Assembly (NCBI GenBank): GCA_029964075.1
Contig: CM057134.1
Coordinates: 18,950,905 to 19,014,904, forward strand
Origin: Patiria pectinifera
Lineage: Eukaryota; Echinodermata; Asteroidea; Valvatida; Asterinidae
Length of the DNA stretch: 64,000 nt
Direction of reading: 5' to 3'
The notes beneath the pieces were generated by a model, which was given only the letters and a program-made list of their open reading frames with translations, ran no database searches and was not told the DNA's origin. Each line of letters starts with the position of its first letter. Positions within the stretch are counted from its first letter, which is position 1. Of the stretch, positions 55,275 through 64,000 are shown one piece after another. Both the position numbers and the translations under genes were made by a program.

Positions 55275-56110
55275 TGCTTTACTAATTGCCGCAGCTCACT
55301 GGGCCCTTAAAACATTCCTTCTCAGCTCCCTGGAGATGCAGCCATTTTCTCATGTGCAAATGGCTCATTCAAACACAATGACCATCACAGGTACCAATCA
55401 ATACTCCTGGCATGCCTGGTGGGGATAAGCAATGAGCAACAAAGTGCCTTGCTCAAGGACAAAAGCACCATGACCCCAGGCTGGACTCGAACCCACAACC
55501 TGCAGAATTACCCATAGATCTTGAATTTATTGCACCAGCAGCCGATTTCACGAAACAGTGCGTAACTTACGCCATGCATAGGACTTTGTATGCAACAGAT
55601 TTATTGCAAAGCGGCGTAATGAACTTACAACAGATTTCACAAAACTTGGCGTAGCTGCGCAATGTTTTAAATAATCTAAACATCTTGGACGACTGGACGA
55701 GGATGATAACAGCATTTACGACGACTGTTTGTGTATGATTTTGTTTGTTCATGAAACAGTCATAGAATCACCTCGACTCTCCATTTTGAAAATGCTTTTG
55801 TCCGACTTTCTTTGAAATCGTCTGTCACGAGTAAAATCGTAATTATTTTACTTCAAACACAAACTTGTTAGAATCTTGTATTGAAGTTGATAAGTTGTGC
55901 AATAACAGGCTTCACAACGATAACAATTGGCTGGTAAAATTGTTCACTTTCAGTTGCTACACCACAATTACGCCACCTACAAAGACTGTACAAGTTACGC
56001 CATAATTTGTTGCACAACTTGCGCAATAAATTGTGGCGCAAGTGGACTTATACCATTGCGTAAACTTTCGTGAAATCGGCTGCAGACCATGAGGCCACAG
56101 CGCTCCACCA
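55275..56110 (-). repeat. tRNA-derived SINE split by a foldback
   Basis: Same SINE as 36370-36925, in the same reverse sense: CTCAGCTCCCTGGAGATGCA, GTGCCTTGCTCAAGG and GGACTCGAACCCACAACCTG precede the insertion; ACCATGAGGCCACAGCGCTC follows it. The head is therefore interrupted at about 55537/56084. Confidence 0.8.
55538..56083. mobile_element. Foldback element with GCAGCCGATTTCACGAAA ends
   Basis: GCAGCCGATTTCACGAAA (55538) and TTTCGTGAAATCGGCTGC (ends 56083) are exact inverted ends; next to them CAGTGCGTAACTTACGCC and GCGTAAACTT continue the pairing. No ORF of transposase type. Confidence 0.9.
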
Positions 56111-57873
56111 GAAAATGCAATTTATGCTAGACTTTATTCAACATTTTCCATGTATTTGTTTTTTAACTGCTCACAAAATGAACATGTTTTAGAATATGAG
56201 GTGTGCTGGTGCAGTTGGACTTTGAAATACTGACACCATGGCACCTCTACATGTATGTCATGACCTGCATATTAGGTTTTAAGGACAAAAATAGGCGAGC
56301 AACTGACAACCTGTTACGCCGAAACATTCCAGAGTTTTAATGATTAATTTTTCAGTCTTTAAGGAGTCTTTTGTGGTCGGCAAAGTAAACCATGTTGCAA
56401 TGATCGAGTTCTAAATGTTATTATTGCCCAGAATGGAATGTGCGGATTTCAAGACCTCTGTGTGTTTCTCAATTAATCTTTGTTTTGTGGGGGGTAATAT
56501 ACATTGCAAAGACCACACAGTTTTAAATGGGAAATGTGTACATTTCGTGTGTCATTAAGTTTGCGTTGTGACCCATGGAATCATTGTAAGATACGGCCCC
56601 GTCTATCTGTCAGTTTGGTAGACATTGACCTCTTTGCCTAACGCACGCAAGAAACGTCCCTGCTCGGCGACTAAAGTCCGGCTGGCAAAAGTCACGATTC
56701 CAAAGTTTAAAACTGACTGACAAAGTAGACTTATCAGGCAATATAGGATTCTGATCTGCAAAGTGCAACTCAACTTTATTAATGCACATTTCATCATGGT
56801 TCAAAGGAAACGTGTGATACGTGTACATCTTTTCTTGATTTATCATGGCAGGATGCTCTCAAAACGGAACGCAGAGATCTGTAACCTATTTCAATCAATT
56901 CTGCAAAAAGTCTCACAAAATGGGTTGATTGCAGAATAATGTTAGAAGGACAAAATATACCATACTTTCGACCTACTTTCCTTGCTTATTATCTTGAATG
57001 CACAATACGTAAGACAGTTTACCCATTTCTAGAGCCTGTCACGTGGGTGGTTTTAAACAGTTGGTAAAACACTGGCTTCCGGTCTCACATGAAATTTGGA
57101 CTCTTGAAATCTGTATCCTTTTATCCTTTCACTTAAGCATGAACAATACTACCAATGAGTCAGTATTTCATAATATCCTAAATTCACACTACACCGGCAC
57201 CGCTGCATTCTACGCCACATCGCGCAGTACGCGCCAATCTTCATATAAGGAGTTGTTTACGACTGCTTGCCCGAGGCACATACCATAGCTCAGCTAGAGT
57301 GGTGTTTAAAAAAACATCCTATATTAAAAGATCTAACGCTGGCTGTCTGTCTGATGTCTTTCTGTCTGATGTCTGTCTGTCTAATGTCTGTGTGTCACGT
57401 TATTTTGATAAAAGTAGTATTGGACAGTATTAAACAAGTACGATTAAAATCAGCTTCGGGCCTGGTTGCCGACGTCCCGGCCCCAAGCACGCCAAGCCAG
57501 TTTTAAATGCACTTGTTTAAAACCAGCCAAGCACAGTATTTATTCCCTCATTAAATGTTTGTTTATTAAAAGCAATTTTGGGGGTTTTTTTGAGACAACA
57601 GGAAAAAACTTGAATGTGTATATTTCAATGAACTTCAAGTAAAAACATAAAAAAGGTGTTTAAAATACAGGCCAATCCCAAATCTATCATGAAGGCCGCC
57701 CCCTTCAATGGCGGAAAGCATAGTGTTATATTGGCCAGATAATCCGTTATGGGACAGTTGCTTTGTACAATAGCGTGCGCAATGGTATCTCCATTGAAAA
57801 GAGCCTCACGAGTATACGGTGATCAGTTAATTTTCTAAGAAACTAAGAAAGGAGAAATAAGTTGATCCCTTAC

Positions 57874-57909
57874 CTTCTGAAATCGGTTCTCTTGTTACAT
57901 ATGGGACAT
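57874..57909 (-). CDS. AGRN: Agrin exon 2: 36-nt stem microexon
   Basis: The acceptor TTTTCTACAG and donor GTAAG bracket 36 nt. Joined to exon 1 in phase 1 it reads YVPYVTREPISE and runs in frame into the first Kazal exon. It forms a short juxtamembrane stalk between the membrane anchor and Kazal 1. Being a multiple of three with phase 1 at both ends, it could be skipped without a frameshift. It is too short to recognise by homology; the evidence is splice sites plus frame. Confidence 0.72.
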
Positions 57910-58309
57910 CTGTAGAAAAGTGAAGAGAAGAAAGTTCATCAGTTACTATCATTCTTCATAAAAATTATCCATGTTTCATAAAAGAAATCAACATCACATT
58001 CTGTCTTGAAAAAATAACTTTCTTACAAAAGTACCTGTAAAAAATGGTAAGAATAATGGAACTTGCAAAATGAGATGTATCTGGCACTTGACTTCCATTA
58101 CCATGCAACAAACAGGAACGATTTCCTATTTGATAAATTCAGATTGTAAATATTATACAATCGCTTCAGATTAACAACAGAACACCCTCCACAGAAAAAT
58201 CTCTGAATCTGTCAGAAACTCAGCAGGAATACTCCAAGAGCTCTACTTTGCAAATTATCAATTACTATAATGTTGTCTTCATCTTTAGAAACAGGTGCTG
58301 CAATGTTTT

Positions 58310-58650
58310 AGCCTAACCCTAACTCCATGGGCCTTTTTGCTAGGATGTAGCCTCAATCCTGCAAATTCCTCCATTATTTCTTCAAAATGGTCTGTGGAGG
58401 GGTGACCACTGCCTGAATCCTGCAAAATCCTGCAGCACTGACTGCATGTCCATATATTGAGGCCTGGCCAGTGACATCCTGGAGCAGTACGGATAATCCA
58501 GTCCTATATTTATGCATGGCTGAGCAAAATCAATACAAGGTCTGGCCCAAGACCATGACAAAGTCCATCCTATGAAAATGCACTTTTGCCATGTAACTTC
58601 AATCCTCCAAATGCCTCCACTTTGGCAAGGAGGCATTTGAAGGATTCAGG
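58310..58650. repeat. CCTCAATCC-family repeat, copy 3
   Basis: Starts CCTAACCCTAACTCCATGGG and carries GCCTCAATCCTGCAAA, CCATTATTTCTTCAAA and GGAGGGGTGACCACTGCCTG; ends with an inverted GGAGGCATTTG after CAAATGCCTCC (58608-58635). Confidence 0.75.
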
Positions 58651-58884
58651 GCAGTTAGTTATGCTACAAGAATGTAATTAAAACTTTATTTTGAGGTAGG
58701 GTTTATAATGTACTGTCAAAAAAAATTCTTGTGAGCTTGTCCGGCAAGTTTCAAATCAGTTTAATATTAAAAAGACTCTCCCATCTCAATCGTCCATAAA
58801 AAAGTCATGCAAGTGTTAATATTGTGTCAAAATTCCCCATTCATTATTCTCCTAAAACTGATGCTTCTACATGTATGTAGGGAA

Positions 58885-59056
58885 ACATGGTTGTGTTCTT
58901 GGGCAAGACACTTAACTACAATTGCCTCTCTCCGCCGAGGAGTATAAATGGGTACCTGTGAAGGTAGAGACCAGAATGTGCTAATAACAAGCTGCTGCAA
59001 AAACTGGTCTCATGATGAACGGAGGCAATAATTGCGCTATATAAGCATATGTATGT
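58885..59056 (+). repeat. SINE fragment with 3' tail
   Basis: TTCTTGGGCAAGACACTTAA, TGCCTCTCTCCGCC, AATGGGTACCTGTGA and a GCGCTATATAAGCATATG tail. The tRNA-like head is missing. Confidence 0.75.
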
Positions 59057-59252
59057 AAGTCTATGCAAACAACTTTTACAAATGCGTGCAGGCCGAGTCA
59101 CCTCTTAATAGTCGATCTTAAAACTCCCCAGCTGTAGTCCCTGTCAGAAAAGATTTGATTTATATTAATAGAATCTTGCACAAACAACACTCCAAAGCAA
59201 ATTGACAGAGTCAGAGAGAACAGACGAAAAAAAGAGGCGAACACAAACATAC

Positions 59253-59379
59253 ATCTGATAAGAATGACCAGGGAAAAAACAACGCTGAGGCAGGCTACCG
59301 CCAAGATCAGAATGTGGATCCTCCGAGGGCCCTGTCTTGGCCGGTAAATGGCGACCGTCTCGCATTTTATCTCATCCAT
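59253..59379 (-). CDS. AGRN: Agrin exon 1: type II transmembrane N-terminus
   Basis: The ATG at 59379-59377 has a strong context (ACAATGG). It opens MDEIKCETVAIYRPRQGPRR, a short basic cytosolic tail, followed by the hydrophobic stretch IHILILAVACLSVVFSLVIL and then an IR pair. A basic tail before an uncleaved membrane segment predicts N-in, C-out topology, as in vertebrate TM-agrin, whose cytosolic tail also carries RPRQ. The exon ends in phase 1 before a GTATGT donor. The frame stays open upstream to about 59403, but that codon is TTG, so I take the first ATG as start. Confidence 0.85.
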
Positions 59380-60771
59380 TGTAGAGGGGGTGGGTTCCGA
59401 CAAAGCGCTGGTATTCTGTCCTCAAATGGTAGCCGTTGAGGCGTCGGGTGAAGGCCGGGTAACTCGCAGGGGCATTTTAAACGTGCCGGGTTTTCCATGG
59501 TAATAATGCTTGTGTAAATCCCGAACGTACCGAGTTCCGATCCAGGGCTGATGACACTGTGCAAGCTTCCATGGCAAGTTCAGGATCAGCTATTGACACA
59601 ATGGGGATAAAAGTTGACTGATCAGCGAGCCCCGGCTAAAGGATCGTACCATTTAGCTCAACAGGGGTGCTCACAAAACCTAAACCCTGTGCTGTAACAA
59701 ACAAACCAGTTCTATCAATCCCAGGGTGTCCTACATGTAACTGCGAGTAAAAGCACCATCTATCAAAGTCAACAAGTCCAATTTACATAAAAGAAAAGAA
59801 AACTTCGGTCAACTAGAGCTTCGGACAAGACTTATTATCACGGGCATGTGAAAGCGCAGTATTGAAGTTTAATACCAGTTGTCCTGCAAAAAGGCAGGTA
59901 GATTTTCCAGAGTACAATGTGCATAAATGGCCAAGTTCCAACTTCTATTGATAACCTTCAGATTGGATTTGATTTGTTGAATGCCTGTTCCCAGTAACTA
60001 AGGCACTTTGGTAATCCTTAACGACTCAGCACAAATCTTCAATAGGTGCTTTCTATAATACCCCATCCCCCCCCATTTTTTTTTTCTTTGATCAAGTTCA
60101 TGGGGTTGCTTCCTTTTTAAAAATTTATTATTTGGCGTAGCTTGATCCTGGCTCCAGGCAGGTACTCATGAGGTGACAGAAACCGGTGGGATATTAGGCA
60201 GAGTTATTGTTGGCCGCTGTCGGAAAGCGGAAGATAGCGTGACTGGACATGTAAGTATTGAGAAAGGCGACTATTAAGACTTGGGTGGACTATGGGTGGA
60301 CGACCAAACTAACAGGCGTCAGCAATGATTTGCCGTCCATATTCAGACGGACTCACTGAATTTGACTTCTTTTCAAAACATCCTGCAAGAGTGATTGGAT
60401 TTTTCGATGGAATTTGACAGTTGAAACTCAAAAGCACTCAGAGAGCGCAAAATTCTGCCAAGGCTTCACAATTCCCCGCCATATTGTCAGTACACCCAAA
60501 AGAAATACTCGCATAAATGGTGAAGAATCCTTTAACAAAAATCAAGGATCCAGACCCAGATCCGAATCACTTCCTAAAAAAATATCCATGCAAATCCATT
60601 CATAACTTTTTGGGTTATCTTGTTAGCAGACAAACCAAGCAACCCACCAACCAACAAATCAACCAAATCCGATGAAAACATAACCTCCTTGGCAAAGGTA
60701 ATAAACGTGTTACTTGGGATAGAACAGCATTTCTAAGGAGGCCATCAAACAGCCTTTATATTGTGGTTATC
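59380..60771 (-). other. Upstream region of the agrin TM start
   Basis: Presumed 5' UTR and promoter. The first 150 bp are richer in G+C than the surroundings. A 43-codon upstream frame (ATG at 59498-59496) overlaps the main start. No TATA box is claimed. No further coding exon was recognised. Confidence 0.45.
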
Positions 60772-61357
60772 TTAAAGGGCACTGACGCAATGTAATGTTT
60801 TAATGTAATCCTTTGAAATGCACTTTTGTCTCATTTAAACCTATTTTCAATTTTCATTTTGCCATTTCAAGGGCATTTTTGTGCCTTTTTTGTTTTATGC
60901 TAATGTGAATTTCCATATTCATGAGCAAAAGTTTGACGTCATTTCTGGCAGAAAACTCCATTTTGCAGGTAATTTTAGTAACAAAATTTACCAGAATTTT
61001 GAACAGTTCAATGTGGAAATGTTGTTTTCTTTGGTGATTCGTTGTTGTGTCAGTACATGTCAGTAAGCAATGAGCAATCTTTTCTCACAAAATATTTTCA
61101 GTAAGCATATTTTTGGGTTCACAAGTTCCACAGAAACCTCCTAAACTGAACAGTGTCTTCCTGAAATGACATCACAGCAACAGCGCCCTCAGTTGTCCAG
61201 AAAAAGTAGGGAATTTTTTCTTAATGTTTAAAGAAATTCACTTTTCCATCAAATAAACCTAAAGGGCTGTCAAATATTTTTAATACATAAAGAGGAGTAG
61301 AAAGTTGCAAAAAATATGTTCCTAAAAATTAAGATATTCACTTTGTGAACCCTTTAA
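60772..61357. mobile_element. TTAA-bounded foldback element, family A, copy D
   Basis: TTAAAGGGCACTGACGCAAT at the left (with a small insertion) and TTGTGAACCCTTTAA at the right; interior as in the other copies. Confidence 0.85.
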
Positions 61358-61894
61358 GCACAAACCACAGAAAAAAGAACAGCTTTAATTGTCCAATTTG
61401 GTCACAAACTGTGTTATTTCCAAATTTTAATTATTCAATCTCCCTCTTACTGAAACTTGGCATTAGATTTTTGAACATGAAATTCATTCTATCGAGTAGA
61501 TTAATTAAGTTTCCACTTGTGTTTACACTGGTTTGGTTCTTTTTCACAGTACTTCAAACTAAAATGTTTAATATCAGGCCATTTCCTTTTGTTTGTTTTT
61601 CTAAAATTTGAGTGATGTTCACTCTACATGAATATCGTCTTGCCCCTACCAGAAGTTTGACACTTTGGAGTTAAGAGAGAAAGCCAGTCAGCAGTTTGGA
61701 TCCATTTCCTGCATGCACTTTCCACGTTTTTGTATCTGGGAATGATTTGGGAAAATGATCGATGCATACTCCAAGGACACCAAATTTATGACAGAAGTAT
61801 CCTGCCACCTTTTGTTCTGATGTATAGCCCCATCAGTACTAGTAAAAAAAACCAAAGTAATCTTTCCCTGGTCTATTCCTCCATGATTTAACTA

Positions 61895-62444
61895 TAGGTT
61901 TTCCCGGCCAATTTCCTAAAAAGTTCATTCACTTCTGAAAATCGGTCATTCATTTTCGATTGAATTTGAGAATCTCTCTTAACACGCGTTTCATTTTCGC
62001 TACCAGAACATTCGATTCCATTTCAGTTCAATAAATTAAGTGATTGAGCAGCACCTTTCGTTTATGTCCATTGAGATTCGTTTAAAAGACTTCTTTTTCG
62101 CTTTTAGAGGGCAATTTCAAACATATAATCACATTCACCATTCTATTTCACTTTTAGTTGAATGCCATTGGCACCAGATACAATTAGGGGTTTCTTTTTC
62201 ATTAACCGTCAATCAAATTAGCTGTACCTGAAATCAATTTAGAAAAGGTATGCTTGCGTAAATGAATGCACAGGTAACGTAATTGGCCATCTGTTTCTCA
62301 AAACCGAATGCACGGACAATGAAAACGATTGAACTTTTGTTGAATTGAAATAGGATTCAAGACGTGCATTCAAATTCAGACGAAAACGAATGAAAGATTT
62401 TAAGAGGTGAATGAACATTTCAGGAAATTGGCCGGGAAAACCTA
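61895..62444. mobile_element. Foldback element with TAGGTTTTCCCGGCC ends
   Basis: TAGGTTTTCCCGGCCAATTT, CCTAAAAAGTTCATTCAC at the left and GTGAATGAACATTTCAGG, AAATTGGCCGGGAAAACCTA at the right. TA-flanked, about 550 bp. Confidence 0.9.
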
Positions 62445-62575
62445 TTTTAACACCTGTAGTACATTGTATTACATTAATTCATTGAAGAATCTATAAAATC
62501 ATTGAGTGCTGGGGCATTTTATAGAGACTGATAGTCAGGGTAGTTTTGGGCGTTTCGGGGACTAGGTTTAAAAGG

Positions 62576-62835
62576 GTGTACCATGGACAGTTTTGAATGG
62601 TCAAATGTTTCAAAGTTCCATTTATTTTTGAATAATGGCTGGAAATGGCTAAGTTTTCCCTTGAACTTATTGTCTGTGTAAATTTACTGTATAAATAAAC
62701 TGTGATTTAAAATGATGTACCATGGAAAGTTTTGAATGGTCAAATGTTTCAAAGTTCCAGTTATTTTTTAATATGTTTGGAAATGGCTAAGTTTCCCTTG
62801 AACTTATTGTCTGTATAAATTTACACATAATTGTG
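62576..62835. repeat. Two-copy tandem repeat of about 128 bp
   Basis: GTACCATGGA(C/A)AGTTTTGAATG, GTCAAATGTTTCAAAGTTCC and CCCTTGAACTTATTGTCTGT occur twice in the same order. Confidence 0.9.
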
Positions 62836-63387
62836 ATTTGTCTGGTGACGACATCATCACTCCAACTAAATTGCTTCCGGTGAAAACCCCAAGAAGCGAC
62901 AAAAGGTTTTACGTTTCTAATCTTAAAGAACTTTTCTCAAATGCCACAAAGAAAAGTAACAGGTTTATTTGTTTCAACAACCACTCAAACCACAGAGGGC
63001 GGTATTTCATTTTTACTGCTCATAAAGCTAGTGAGAGGTAGTGCACACATTGATTTCTGCAGACGTTACACATTATTCAGCATATCTTCACCACAAGAGG
63101 GCGCCATTACACTTCACCATTAAGTCAACCAGAAGATTCCATTCATAAAAAAATCTGCATTCACAAAAAATTGAAGTCTCTGCTGACATAAAAGATAATG
63201 ATAAATCACAGACAAGATAGATGCGTGTCTATTCTTTTCCTATCTCTCAACAATTCATTTTCCAAAGTTTCATCAGCCATGTAGAGAACACAGAACTATG
63301 AAGTTGCAAGACTTGTATTAAAGTTCTGTAGTTAGACAATTTGAAAAATGCTTTTTAACAGCAAAGATAAGTTTTCCATCAATAGAC

Positions 63388-63664
63388 AAGGGCGGATCTA
63401 CATGGCCCCCAAAAAAACCAAAATTTTTTTTTTTTTTTTTTTTTTAATAAAGGCAAGGCAATGAGCACACCACCCACCACTTTCAAAAAAAACATTGGTT
63501 AAAGTGGTCAGAAATTGCCTCAGATCGCACCACAGAGCATCTAGAAAAAAATAATGGGGCCCCTGGGGGGCCCGAACCCCCCGCGTCGTTTTTTTTTTTT
63601 TTTTTGGGGGACCAAAATTTGTTTTGGCCCCCCAAAAAATTGTGTTCTGGATCCGCCCTTGTCA
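63388..63664. mobile_element. Foldback element with CAAGGGCGGATC ends
   Basis: GACAAGGGCGGATCTA at the left and TGGATCCGCCCTTGTC at the right, about 275 bp, mostly poly-T and G-rich runs inside. These ends are typical of short non-autonomous DNA transposons. Confidence 0.85.
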
Positions 63665-63710
63665 ATAGATACATGGTGTACATGTACTAAAAAATTTTAA
63701 CATTAGGACT

Positions 63711-64000
63711 TTAAAGCTATAGTCCGTCATTTGTAATTTTTGCATTTTGTTCGTTTGAAGCAACAAAAGGGTTCAAAATCTAATGAAGGATACTGAACAA
63801 CTAACCTGATGAAGTTTCAGCTAAGCTTCAGCTGTACATTCCGAGAAAAACAGCATTCTAAGATCTCAATTTCAAATCAAAAGTTACTGAATCATGTTTT
63901 GAATTGTTTTATGAAGCTACACTACGCACGCACTGATTAATTATAAACACCGCGCGGCGTGCGCGCTGCAAAATACTTGTGCGCGCTGCGCGAATAACAA
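63711..64000. mobile_element. TTAA-bounded element, family C, copy 2, cut by the window edge
   Basis: Begins TTAAAGCTATAGTCCGTCAT and follows family C copy 1 for about 200 bp, then enters a GC-rich part (CGCGCGGCGTGCGCGC). The right end is outside the window. Confidence 0.75.

Larger units (their letters stand above)
50749..57873 (-). other. Agrin intron 2, repeat-rich
   Basis: 7.1 kb between the stem microexon and Kazal 1. It contains a TACAGGG palindrome (52149-52665), a region of overlapping ORFs on both strands (53247-53823), a G-rich run (53950-54012), and a SINE split by a foldback (55275-56110). No NtA-domain exon or further Kazal exon was recognised. Confidence 0.5.
57910..59252 (-). 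other. Agrin intron 1
   Basis: 1.34 kb. Contains a CCTCAATCC-family copy (58310-58650) and a SINE fragment (58885-59056). Nothing else is recognised. Confidence 0.55.
4201..59379 (-). other. AGRN: Agrin gene, complete 30-exon coding model
   Basis: Agrin is a large heparan-sulfate proteoglycan of basement membranes and synapses. It binds laminin, dystroglycan and, in vertebrate neural isoforms, Lrp4. The 30 exons listed separately have compatible phases at every junction and sum to 6087 nt (2028 residues plus stop). Domain order is TM, 8 Kazal, a six-Cys module, GCC motif, 2 laminin-EGF, Kazal 9, GCC motif, Ser/Thr region, EGF, LG1, 2 EGF, LG2, EGF, LG3. This matches vertebrate agrin except for an absent SEA domain and the added six-Cys module. 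Introns 1-18 are all phase 1; the LG region uses phases 2, 1 and 0. Exon calls rest on splice consensus plus domain continuity, not on transcripts. Confidence 0.96.

Noticed and set aside
59380..59403. Longer exon 1 start eight codons upstream
   Set aside because: The upstream initiator codon is TTG; the first ATG in frame is 59379-59377 with a strong context.

Overview
This is a eukaryotic, intron-rich, repeat-rich, AT-rich window. Nearly the whole window is one gene on the minus strand, agrin, the heparan-sulfate proteoglycan of basement membranes. Its predicted coding sequence is split over 30 exons from about 59379 down to 4201. At the left edge lies the last coding exon of a UDP-glucuronosyltransferase (UGT) gene on the plus strand, so the two genes converge tail to tail. 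The nine-Kazal agrin architecture, abundant TACATGTA-type words and many small foldback transposons suggest a marine invertebrate deuterostome, perhaps an echinoderm. The taxon is a guess; the gene identification is not.

Reading 5'->3' on the minus strand, the agrin model runs as follows. A type II transmembrane start exon (59253-59379) and a 36-nt stem microexon (57874-57909) come first. Eight follistatin/Kazal exons follow (50748 down to 31252), then an extra six-cysteine exon (30894-31043) and a GCC-motif exon (24701-24796). Next are two laminin-EGF exons (23999-24160, 23722-23865), the ninth Kazal exon (22729-22962), a second GCC-motif exon (22216-22344) and a 331-residue Ser/Thr-rich exon (21092-22084). 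The C-terminal part is EGF, LG1, two EGFs, LG2, EGF and LG3 (20828 down to 4201). All splice phases agree, and the chain is about 2028 residues with one stop, close to vertebrate agrin. No SEA domain and no NtA domain is visible.

The introns are dominated by short inverted-repeat elements. Three families are bounded by TTAA, others by TA, and some are nested inside tRNA-derived SINEs or abut one another. There are also minisatellites (an 11-bp unit at 40738-41335) and a decayed non-LTR retrotransposon tail.

The most interesting observations are: a possible second, secreted start directly in front of Kazal 2; competing 5' splice sites in LG1; introns exactly at the positions of the vertebrate y and z splice sites but without recognisable y/z microexons; a GC-AG intron with a partial duplication of the exon end beside it; a glycosaminoglycan-type SGSG site between Kazal 7 and 8; and apparent loss or absence of the SEA domain.
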